A DNA stretch of 8,310 nucleotides. It comes from JBHIAG01 sp046758465. GTDB lineage: Bacteria > Acidobacteriota > Terriglobia > Acidiferrales > 2-02-FULL-67-57. Each line of letters opens with the position of its first letter. Position 1 is the first letter of the stretch. The notes below the pieces were generated by a model. It worked only from the letters and a program-made list of their open reading frames with translations. It was not told the DNA's origin and searched no databases. Shown piece by piece: positions 1 to 6,037 of this stretch. The stretch covers positions 1-8,310 of the forward strand of contig JBHIAG010000090.1 in assembly GCA_046758465.1 (NCBI GenBank), in the 5' to 3' direction. A program made the translations under genes and the position numbers.

Positions 1-2
1 TG

Positions 3-158
3 ATTTGCAACCGCGAGGTAGGCCCGGTGAGCTACAAGCGCACGCGGGCACACTCACCCGCCATGCTTTCGATTACGGTGGAGCAGGTGTTGACCGCGGT
101 CGAACGCCTGGCGGTGTCGGCGAGCCAACCCCTCCGGAAAGCGGGCCAACATGCGTGA
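3..158 (+). CDS. C-terminal fragment of an unrecognised protein (5' end outside window)
   Basis: An open frame enters from the left edge and ends at TGA 156-158, giving 51 residues that begin ICNREVGPVSYKR and end in LRKAGQHA. I do not recognise the family. The fragment has a basic stretch (YKRTR) followed by a probable amphipathic helix (VEQVLTAVERLAVSA). The stop overlaps the next gene's ATG by 8 bases (ATGCGTGA), the usual sign of translational coupling, which supports this frame being real and co-transcribed with the methyltransferase. No membrane segment or catalytic motif is visible. The frame could be chance in GC-rich DNA, but the overlap and the absence of any other upstream gene make a real gene end more likely. 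Confidence 0.5.
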   Translation: MCNREVGPVSYKRTRAHSPAMLSITVEQVLTAVERLAVSASQPLRKAGQHA

Positions 159-705
159 TGCTTACCTGAGCTGGGCGGCGCGCTGGCGGGTGCCGATTGG
201 CTTTGTGGTGGCTGCCGCCTATCTCTGGCTTGCGCGGGCGACCCCGGTGTCACTCGCGGCTGGTGCGGCCATTGCGGCTGTGGGCATTGGCTTGCGCGCC
301 GTGGCCGCCGGCTACCTGCGCAAAGGTGAGGCGTTGGCTCGTGGGGGACCCTACGCCTACGTGCGCCACCCACTCTACCTCGGCAGCGCCTTCATCGTAG
401 CCGGGTTTGTGGTGGCGTCCGGGCGGGTGTGGCTGGGGCTGGCGCTGGTGGGGATTTTTGTCGCGCTCTACGTGCCGGTACTGTTACGGGAAGAGGCTGA
501 ACTGCGCGCGCGCTTTCCCAGCGACTACGCGGCCTACGCCGCCGCGGTGCCGTTGCTGTTTCCCCGGGCACGCCCGGGGTTGCCCGGTCGCAGTGGCGAA
601 CGCTTCGATTGGGGGCTCTACTGGCGCAATCGCGAGTACAATGCGCTGGCGGGCTACCTGGTGATGTTGTTCCTCCTCTATTTGCGGATGTGGTACCGCC
701 GCTGA
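151..705 (+). CDS. ICMT/PEMT-like integral membrane methyltransferase
   Basis: This 184-residue protein belongs to the isoprenylcysteine carboxyl methyltransferase / phospholipid methyltransferase superfamily, which are membrane enzymes that use S-adenosylmethionine. The signature GGPYAYVRHPLYLGS lies at residues 65-79. The second hallmark, an E-E-x-x-L-x-x-x-F-x-x-Y-x-x-Y helix, is at 114-129 and is followed by the usual VP. Hydrophobic segments lie at about 14-30, 33-53, 77-107 (a likely helical pair) and 162-180, so it is an inner-membrane protein. Length is normal for bacterial members. The start at 151 overlaps the preceding stop, and a weak GGAAAG sits 10 bases upstream. The substrate cannot be told from sequence: bacterial homologues are diverse and mostly uncharacterised. 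It converges on the small minus-strand gene with only 5 bases between the stops. Confidence 0.88.
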   Translation: MRDAYLSWAARWRVPIGFVVAAAYLWLARATPVSLAAGAAIAAVGIGLRAVAAGYLRKGEALARGGPYAYVRHPLYLGSAFIVAGFVVASGRVWLGLALVGIFVALYVPVLLREEAELRARFPSDYAAYAAAVPLLFPRARPGLPGRSGERFDWGLYWRNREYNALAGYLVMLFLLYLRMWYRR

Positions 706-710
706 GGCGA

Positions 711-950
711 CTACTGCAGCCGGTATTTTTCCCTCAGCAGGCGTTGCAGGCGGGGCTGGTAGATCAGGTCGTAGGTCTTTTCCTTGTCAGGGAACAGCGT
801 GAGCGCCACGCGGCGGGTGGCGGCCACGAGTTCAGAGGCTTCCTCAAACGGCAGGGTGCTCTGGCTGATGAGGTTCATCACCAGCCGGAGGGTGACTTGC
901 AGGCGTCGGATGCGCCGTGACTCTTCCTGGATAGCTTCTTCGCGGGTCAT
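711..950 (-). CDS. Small conserved-looking hypothetical protein (79 aa)
   Basis: This encodes a soluble, charged protein of 79 residues with no signal peptide or membrane segment. The first half is predicted helical and arginine/glutamate-rich (MTREEAIQEESRRIRRLQ). The second half holds the distinctive string LFPDKEKTYDLIYQPR at about residues 52-67, close to a pattern I recall from unnamed short bacterial proteins. No function can be assigned. Evidence that it is real: a complete frame with a single sensible ATG (an in-frame stop lies 27 bases before the start codon), protein-like residue composition, and a consensus-like promoter just upstream. No Shine-Dalgarno sequence is visible before the ATG. 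It is separated from comEC by 256 bases, so it is probably its own transcription unit. Confidence 0.7.
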   Translation of the reverse strand: MTREEAIQEESRRIRRLQVTLRLVMNLISQSTLPFEEASELVAATRRVALTLFPDKEKTYDLIYQPRLQRLLREKYRLQ

Positions 951-973
951 GTGTTGTCGCTGCGGGAAACTTG

Positions 974-1002
974 ATTATAGAGACACGGAGGCGCCGCCGC
1001 AA
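974..1002 (-). promoter_or_regulatory. Sigma70-type promoter for the 79-aa gene
   Basis: On the minus strand a perfect TATAAT (979-974) is preceded, at exactly 17 bases, by TTGCGG (1002-997), which matches the first half of the -35 consensus. An exact -10 box stands out in such GC-rich surroundings. Transcription would begin near 967, leaving a leader of roughly 17 bases before the ATG at 950, consistent with the lack of a Shine-Dalgarno site. The prediction is from sequence only. Confidence 0.55.
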
Positions 1003-1005
1003 GCT

Positions 1006-1163
1006 CCTGCCTGGGGGACTTTCCCCGGAACTCCCCACCCGCGGCCACGGCTGCTACCCACCCAAGGCGCGAGCGCGGGGGGTTACGTAGGGGCTAAAGC
1101 CCGTACCCGCCAAAAAAGGCGGCATGTGAAGTTTTTGCGTACTGTCCTGCCTGCCTGGGGGAC
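1006..1163. repeat. Palindrome-rich intergenic element bounded by a 14-bp direct repeat
   Basis: CCTGCCTGGGGGAC occurs at 1006-1019 and again at 1150-1163. Inside lie several short perfect hairpins: GGGGA-CTT-TCCCC (1014-1026), GGGCT-AA-AGCCC (1091-1102) and CCGCC-AAAAAA-GGCGG (1107-1122), plus the self-complementary-looking GCGCGAGCGC run near 1056-1065. The right end also pairs GCCTGC (1149-1154) with GCAGGC (1172-1177). The GGGCTAAAGCCC core resembles dispersed intergenic palindromes I associate with Acidobacteriota. No gene is supported here; the frames crossing it are shadows. Confidence 0.55.
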
Positions 1164-1173
1164 ATCTTCTTGC

Positions 1174-1190
1174 AGGCCTCATCATGGCCT
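1174..1190 (-). terminator. Weak hairpin after comEC, possible terminator
   Basis: AGGCC (1174-1178) and GGCCT (1186-1190) form a 5-bp stem with a 7-base loop. In the comEC transcript it starts about 16 bases after the stop codon. There is no U tract after it, so it is not a canonical intrinsic terminator. It may protect the 3' end, or be chance. Confidence 0.3.
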
Positions 1191-1206
1191 AATTAAGACA
1201 CTACTC

Positions 1207-3831
1207 TCAGGGGAGCCAGGCGCGCAACCGCTGCCAGAGGTTGGCGTAAGGCGCGGTGCGCTGTGCGCCGGCGAAGGTGGAAACCTGAAGCGTGTGGCCA
1301 TCGGTGCGAACGCTGACGGCGCCGTCACGGTCGGTCCGCAACGTGCGGGTGCCGGTGGCGGCAAGCCGCGCCAGCACCTCCGAGTGGGGATGGCCGTGGG
1401 GGTTGTTGCCCCCGACCGAGATGATGGCGACCGGTGCGGCGACGCCAGCCAGGAATTCCGGGCTGGCGCTGCTGCGACTGCCGTGGTGCGGCACCTTGAG
1501 CAGCTCGGCCCTGAGCGGGAGTTCCGCGCTGAGCAATTCCCGCTCCAGGGGCCGCTCGATGTCGCCCGGCAGCAGCACCCGGCGCTCGCCATAGGTGAGG
1601 CGCAGGACGAGGGAATCGTTGTTGGAGGGAGTGGGCGGCGGGGTGAGGTCGAGCCGCGGCGAGAGAATCTCCACCCGCACCCCGCCGCGTGCGAAGTCCT
1701 CGCCACGCCCGTGCGCCGTGACGGGGATGTGGTGCCGCTGCGCTTGCACGAGCAGGCGGCGATAGGCGCGCGTCTCAGGATTGTTTCCCACCCAGAAGCT
1801 GGCGACGCGGAAGTTCGCGAACACGGCCGGGAGCCCGCCGAGGTGGTCGTAGTGGGCGTGGGTCAAAACCACGCGGTCGAGGCGCTTGATACCGCGCGAC
1901 CACAGATAGGGCGACACCACCCTCTCACCCGCGTCATAGCCTAGGCGATACCCTTCCCTGACCCGCCGCGCTCCGGGCCCGGCATCCACCAGCCAAGTTT
2001 CGCCCTGGGGCAGCACGACGAAGATGGCGTCGCCCTGGCCGACGTCGAGCACAGTGACTTCGAGCTCACCGGGAGCGAGCTGCGGCGCAAACGGGTAGGT
2101 GACAATGACCGCCAGCAACACCAGCACCGGCGCCCATGCCAGCGCTTGCAGGCGGCGGCTGCGGCCGACAGTGAGAACCAGCGCCACGAGCGCGACCCCG
2201 TAGGCAAGCGCGACACCCGGCGGCGGCGGCGGGATGCGCCACGTCAGCCAGTCAAGCCGTCCCAGTCCGTCAACCAGCCAGAGCAGGAAATCGGTCAGTA
2301 CTGCTATGGCCGGGCCCAACAGTTTGCCGATGGCGAGCCACGCGCTGCCGAGCAGCAGGGTGGCCAAGCCGAGCGGCACCAGCAGGCCCACGAGCGGAAC
2401 TACCGCCACATTGGCCACGAGTCCCGTCCACGTTACCCGGTTGAAGTAGGTGGCCACCAGAAGCACAAAGCCGAGCTGAATGGCGAAGACGATGACCACG
2501 GTATCCCAGGCGTTGAGCCCGGCGTGCACGGCGGGAAGCAGGAGTCGGCCGAGGGGGCCGGCGCGGGCCGAGAGGTCGCGGAGATCGAGCCGGAACTGTG
2601 CCTGCGGTGGGGCGAAGGTATCGTCGCGCTCAGGCTCCTCCAGCCCGGTGAGCGCCTTCCGGTAGGGCAAGGAGGTCCGCTCCATCCACGGCACCGCCAG
2701 CAGCGCGACCAGCAGCACCGCGGCAAAAGAAAGCTGAAATCCGCTCTCGAGCAGCCACCCGGGTCGGAAGAGCAGAAGCGCGAATGCCGCCAGCGCCGTG
2801 GTGTTGGCCAGCGCCACCTGGCGGAACAGCAGGCGCGCGAGCAGGTAGAGCGAAACCATCCAGACGGCGCGCTCGATCGGCGGCCGATTGTCGGCGAGCA
2901 GGAGAAAGAAGACGAGGACAAAGATGGTGGCAACTGTGCTTAGCCCCTCCCTGACGCGCAGCCGCCGCAGCAGCCACAGAACTGCTACGGCCAGCATCCC
3001 TACGTGCAGGCCACTGATGACGAGCACGTGGTAGGTGCCGGTGCGGCGGAAGGTTTCGGCCAGTTCGTGGTCGAGGAAGGCGCGGTCGCCCAGCAGCATC
3101 GCGCGCAGCACGGCGCGCGTGTCGGCGCGCGCTTCGCCTGGCAGAACGCGAGCGAGCGTGTGCAGCAGGCGCTCGCGCAGGGCGAGTATGCCCGCGTAGA
3201 TCGGGTTGCCGCGCCAGCCCGGGCGGACACCAAGCAGGGCTTCATGCTTGAGCGAACCGACCAGATACACTCCGCGCCCCGCCCAGAACCGCCGCCAGTC
3301 AAAGCTGCCCGGGTTCAGGTAGTTGCGCGGCTCTTGCAGGCGGACGAGCAACTCCAGGCGGTCGCCGTAGTGGAGTTGGGGCAGGGGCAATTGCGCAACA
3401 TCTGGCGGCGGATGGAAGTAGCGCAGGCGCATCCCGCCGGAAGCCGCGTAGCGTACCTGGCGCGAGGTGAGGGCTTCGAGTTCGATGTAGTACGTCGTGA
3501 ACGGCCCGTTGCGCGTGGGCTCGCGCCGCAACCAGCCTTCGACGCGCAGGGGTTCCGTGAGATCGAGGCGACCAGCAGCAACCAGTTGATCGACGCGTGT
3601 GGGGGCGACGCCGAGCCTGTTCAGGCGGATCAGGCTGGCGCCGAGCCAGAAGTAGCCGAGCAGCGTCAGCGCCAGGGCGACGTGCAGCCAGCGCCGCCGC
3701 CAGGCCAGCGTACCGGCCAACACGGCTGCCGTGGCGAGCCAGAAAAGCGGTTGCGGGGCTGTAGCCACCTCGGCGTAGAGCGCAATCCCCAGCGCAAAGG
3801 CCACGGCGGCGTGCAGGAGCGGCGCGCGCAT
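1207..3831 (-). CDS. comEC: ComEC/Rec2 competence DNA channel, full length
   Basis: ComEC forms the inner-membrane channel that brings single-stranded DNA into the cytoplasm during natural transformation. All three parts of the family are present in 874 residues. First come N-terminal membrane helices with the DUF4131/OB-like region (about 5-200). The Competence membrane domain follows (about 230-500), including VISGLHVGM at 271-279. After more helices there is a C-terminal metallo-beta-lactamase-like domain (about 590-850). That domain shows LDVGQGDAI (595-603), a complete metal motif THAHYDHLGG (657-666, HxHxDH), NNDSLVLRL, LPGDIE (754-759), VPHHGS (780-785) and HGHPH (812-816). So its putative nuclease site looks intact. 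I chose ATG 3831, with GAAGA six bases upstream overlapping the rlmD stop; TTG at 3837 would add two residues. Five consecutive prolines (about 534-538) suggest a need for EF-P. It is last in the minus-strand array. Confidence 0.95.
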   Translation of the reverse strand: MRAPLLHAAVAFALGIALYAEVATAPQPLFWLATAAVLAGTLAWRRRWLHVALALTLLGYFWLGASLIRLNRLGVAPTRVDQLVAAGRLDLTEPLRVEGWLRREPTRNGPFTTYYIELEALTSRQVRYAASGGMRLRYFHPPPDVAQLPLPQLHYGDRLELLVRLQEPRNYLNPGSFDWRRFWAGRGVYLVGSLKHEALLGVRPGWRGNPIYAGILALRERLLHTLARVLPGEARADTRAVLRAMLLGDRAFLDHELAETFRRTGTYHVLVISGLHVGMLAVAVLWLLRRLRVREGLSTVATIFVLVFFLLLADNRPPIERAVWMVSLYLLARLLFRQVALANTTALAAFALLLFRPGWLLESGFQLSFAAVLLVALLAVPWMERTSLPYRKALTGLEEPERDDTFAPPQAQFRLDLRDLSARAGPLGRLLLPAVHAGLNAWDTVVIVFAIQLGFVLLVATYFNRVTWTGLVANVAVVPLVGLLVPLGLATLLLGSAWLAIGKLLGPAIAVLTDFLLWLVDGLGRLDWLTWRIPPPPPGVALAYGVALVALVLTVGRSRRLQALAWAPVLVLLAVIVTYPFAPQLAPGELEVTVLDVGQGDAIFVVLPQGETWLVDAGPGARRVREGYRLGYDAGERVVSPYLWSRGIKRLDRVVLTHAHYDHLGGLPAVFANFRVASFWVGNNPETRAYRRLLVQAQRHHIPVTAHGRGEDFARGGVRVEILSPRLDLTPPPTPSNNDSLVLRLTYGERRVLLPGDIERPLERELLSAELPLRAELLKVPHHGSRSSASPEFLAGVAAPVAIISVGGNNPHGHPHSEVLARLAATGTRTLRTDRDGAVSVRTDGHTLQVSTFAGAQRTAPYANLWQRLRAWLP

Positions 3832-3840
3832 AATCAATCT

Positions 3841-5154
3841 TCAGTCGGCTCGCAAGCGGGCTAGCGTTTCGATGTGGAAAGTGTGCGGGAACAGGTCGAT
3901 GAGTTCCAAGCTCTCGATCTGGAAGGTGGCAGCCAAGGCCTTGAGGTCGCGCGCGAGTGTCGCCGGGTCGCAGGAGAGGTAAAGCAGGCGGCGCGGCCGC
4001 AGCCGCAACAGTTCACGCACCGCTTCTTTCGACAAGCCGGCACGCGGCGGGTCGAGCATGACGCAATCAACCGGCTCGCGCCACTGAGCGAGAAAGGCGG
4101 CCGCATCGGCGCAGTGTGCCTGGACGTTGGCCAGGGCGGCGCTGTTGGCGGCCAGGTCGGCGGCTGTGTCCGGGTCGGCTTCGATGGCGGCGACGCGCGC
4201 GAACCCGCGCGCAAGGGCACGAGTGAAGAGTCCCACACCGGCGTAGAGGTCAACCGCCGTGGTGCCGGACAGGTCGCCCGTACGGGCGGCGAGTTCCGGC
4301 AGGAGGTAGCGATTGACCTGGAAGAAGGAGTTGTGGCTCACGCGCACTTCTTCTTCATTGACCCGGTAGCGCGTCGAGCCCGCGCCGGCCAGTACCCGCT
4401 GGCCGGTGGAGGTCTCGAGGAAAAGAATCGACTCGACGCCCGGCCAGGCGCGGCGCAGCCGGGTGGCCAACTCGTCGCTGGCAAAGTCGAGCACGGGGAG
4501 GCCGAGGCTGAGCCAGCCGGGCCGGTCCTCGTCGGTCACAAAGGCTTCCACTTGCCGCAGGCGGCGGGGCAGGTGGCCGGCTGCGTTCAATTCATTGAGC
4601 GCGAGAATCAGGGCGTTCAGTCGGGGTGAACTGATGGGGCACTGCTCGATGGCGCAGAGCGTGTGCGTGCCCTGGCGGTAGTAGCCCATCTGGAGACGGT
4701 CGGCACGCACCGGGTGCGGGCCGAGGTGCAGTTGGATGCGGTTGCGATAGTTCCACGGCGGCGAAGCCAGGGCCGGGATTTCCTCCGACCAGGCGATGTC
4801 ACCCAGCCGGCGCAGGGTCTCGCGCAGGATTTCGACTTTGAGCGCTAGCTGTTGTTCGTAGGGCAGGTGCTGGTAGTGGCAGCCGCCGCAGCGGGTGAAG
4901 TACGGGCAGGGCGGCTCGATGCGGTCGGCGGCCGCCTCGAGGATTTTTTCCGGCAAGCCCCGGATGAGCTTGCGCGTCTCCTGCGTGGGCAAGACCTCAA
5001 CCACTTCGCCCGGCAGGACGAAGGGCACGAAGACCGGCTTGCCTGCCGCAGCAGGCCAGCCTGCCGCGGCAGGTTTGCCGCGACTGGGTCGGGGGCCCGT
5101 GGCGTGCCCCAGGCCTTCGCCGCCATAAACCATCTTTTCGATGCGCACGTTCAC
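3841..5154 (-). CDS. rlmD: 23S rRNA (uracil-5-)-methyltransferase, RlmD/RumA family
   Basis: This is an S-adenosylmethionine-dependent enzyme that makes 5-methyluridine in RNA, most likely 23S rRNA. The 437 residues show the RlmD plan. An N-terminal TRAM domain (1-65) contains MVYGGEGLG and KPVFVPFVLPGE. The [4Fe-4S] cysteines are C83, C89, C92 and C172. The Rossmann methyltransferase domain carries FFQVN (277-281), DLYAGVGLFT (302-311), DPPRAG (368-373), the catalytic cysteine C395 in YLSCDPATLARD, and the C-terminal FPHTFHIET with the base-catalyst glutamate E429. Oddity: about 18 residues (PRPSRG, then PAAAGW and PAAAGK) interrupt the TRAM domain and are encoded largely by palindromic repeats at 5041-5076. 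The start is GTG 5154, 11 bases after the upstream stop; no strong ribosome site is visible. Exact target position (U1939 versus U747, or tRNA) cannot be decided from sequence. Confidence 0.93.
   Translation of the reverse strand: MNVRIEKMVYGGEGLGHATGPRPSRGKPAAAGWPAAAGKPVFVPFVLPGEVVEVLPTQETRKLIRGLPEKILEAAADRIEPPCPYFTRCGGCHYQHLPYEQQLALKVEILRETLRRLGDIAWSEEIPALASPPWNYRNRIQLHLGPHPVRADRLQMGYYRQGTHTLCAIEQCPISSPRLNALILALNELNAAGHLPRRLRQVEAFVTDEDRPGWLSLGLPVLDFASDELATRLRRAWPGVESILFLETSTGQRVLAGAGSTRYRVNEEEVRVSHNSFFQVNRYLLPELAARTGDLSGTTAVDLYAGVGLFTRALARGFARVAAIEADPDTAADLAANSAALANVQAHCADAAAFLAQWREPVDCVMLDPPRAGLSKEAVRELLRLRPRRLLYLSCDPATLARDLKALAATFQIESLELIDLFPHTFHIETLARLRAD
5041..5076. repeat. Two tandem 18-bp palindromic units inside rlmD
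   Basis: GCCTGCCGCAGCAGGC (5041-5056) and GCCTGCCGCGGCAGGT (5059-5074) are tandem units with an 18-base period, identical at 14 of 18 positions. The first has 6-bp arms around CGCA; the second contains the perfect 14-bp palindrome CCTGCCGCGGCAGG (5060-5073). The period is six codons, so the insertion keeps frame and encodes a PAAAG(W/K) hexapeptide repeat in the TRAM domain. Confidence 0.85.
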
Positions 5155-5165
5155 GGCCGGCTCAT

Positions 5166-5966
5166 TCAGCCTGCGGCAGCAGGCGGCGCTGGCCCGCCCG
5201 CAGAGCGGGACGGGGTCGGCAAGTAGAAGAGGCTGAGGCGGGGCAGCTGATGGCTCTCGAAGAGCTTTTTTTGCACGTACTGCTTTTCGATGAGCGCAAT
5301 CTGCTCGGCGGTCATCTTGCGCCGGTAGGGAGCGAACGCCCGCTCGACCTCGCGCCGCAGAGCCACGAGTTCGTCGGCCGTAGCCGCCTGGGTAAGCGCG
5401 GCCAGAAGTTTTTCTTCGAAGACGGTCAGGTGGCGTTCGAGGTCTTCGAGGTTGGGGCGTACGCCCGGGCCCTGCTCAGCCAGAGCTTCAAGCGCCGCTG
5501 CGATGTCGGCAAAGACTTGGGCCGTTGCGGGCGAGGCTGCCGCCGTCGGCGCGGCGGCGGCGCGGAGTTGGGCCGCGTTTTGCCGCAGGAAGCTGGAAAT
5601 TTCTTCGTTCGTGAAGCCTGCGGGTGCGGGCGCGGCAGCCTGCGTCGTCAGCGGGCGACCGGCGGCGGCTTCGCGCATCTCCTCGACCACGTCGGCGACG
5701 CTATCGATGCAGTAGAGCAGGCTCTTGATGCGGCCGGGGCGACGCCGGCGTGCCCAGCGCTCGAAGGCGCGGTCAATGCCCTGCAGCACCGCTTCCAGCG
5801 GCACGCCCTGCTGTTGCCAGCTCTCAATCACCGCCCAGTCCAGCGTCGAAACCAGGATGTGCGCCCCGCGTTTCTGCCAGAAATATTCTTCGATTTCGGT
5901 GAAGTAGGTGAAGTAGTTGGAGTCTTCCACGGGAACCGCCCCGTCCTTGCCCGAGGCCACCAGCAT
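5166..5966 (-). CDS. Conserved-looking hypothetical protein (266 aa)
   Basis: I do not recognise a named family. The protein has three parts. Residues 16-100 look like a compact helical domain with the motifs NYFTYFTEIEEYFWQKRG, STLDWAVIESWQQQGVPLEA and GIDRAFERWARRRRPGRIKS, followed by LLYCIDSV. Residues 101-150 are an alanine/proline-rich linker. Residues 151-248 are charged and helical, probably a coiled coil, ending ESHQLPRLSLFYLP. The first domain has the feel of a helical winged-helix or DnaD-like replication module (acidic, then W-I-E-W, then an arginine-rich patch), but that is only an impression. No signal peptide or membrane segment. The last 16 or so residues (TPSRSAGGPAPPAAAG) are encoded by palindromic repeats and are probably an add-on. 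ATG 5966 has no clear ribosome site; GTG 5930 is an alternative that would begin at VEDSNYF. It lies between coaX (71-base gap) and rlmD (11-base gap), so it is probably co-transcribed. Confidence 0.85.
   Translation of the reverse strand: MLVASGKDGAVPVEDSNYFTYFTEIEEYFWQKRGAHILVSTLDWAVIESWQQQGVPLEAVLQGIDRAFERWARRRRPGRIKSLLYCIDSVADVVEEMREAAAGRPLTTQAAAPAPAGFTNEEISSFLRQNAAQLRAAAAPTAAASPATAQVFADIAAALEALAEQGPGVRPNLEDLERHLTVFEEKLLAALTQAATADELVALRREVERAFAPYRRKMTAEQIALIEKQYVQKKLFESHQLPRLSLFYLPTPSRSAGGPAPPAAAG
5169..5209. repeat. Palindromes at the 3' end of the 266-aa gene
   Basis: GCCTGC-GGCA-GCAGGC (5169-5184) has the same 6-bp arms as the units in rlmD 113 bases away. Next to it is a second hairpin, CCCGC-AGA-GCGGG (5197-5209). 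Together they encode the Ser/Arg/Gly/Pro/Ala tail of the hypothetical protein and run up to its stop codon. Confidence 0.75.
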
Positions 5967-6037
5967 ACAGCAGAACCGCTCGCGGCCAAAGCCTCAAGCA
6001 GGAACAAGAAGCGTCCCGTGGCCTCAGGAGCTAAAGC

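Noticed and set aside
705..711. Bidirectional terminator between the converging genes
   Set aside because: Only 5 bases separate the stop codons and no hairpin with a U tract is visible there.
1014..1026. GGGGACTTTCCCC hairpin as an intrinsic terminator
   Set aside because: No T run follows on either strand and it lies next to the promoter of the small gene; better treated as part of the repeat cluster.
1107..1136. CCGCC-AAAAAA-GGCGG followed by GTTTTTG as a plus-strand terminator
   Set aside because: The T run starts 9 bases after the stem and no plus-strand gene ends nearby.
784..1944. Plus-strand open frame of 386 codons across the intergenic region and the 3' end of comEC
   Set aside because: It is antisense to clear ComEC metallo-beta-lactamase motifs, has a low-complexity Arg/Gly/Ala composition and crosses the palindrome cluster; it is a GC-driven shadow.
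3004..3864. Plus-strand open frame of 286 codons opposite comEC
   Set aside because: Antisense shadow with no recognisable domain; the minus strand has a complete family match.
5041..5076. CRISPR-like or VNTR array
   Set aside because: Only two units with no spacers of constant length; the units are palindromic and in frame within a gene.
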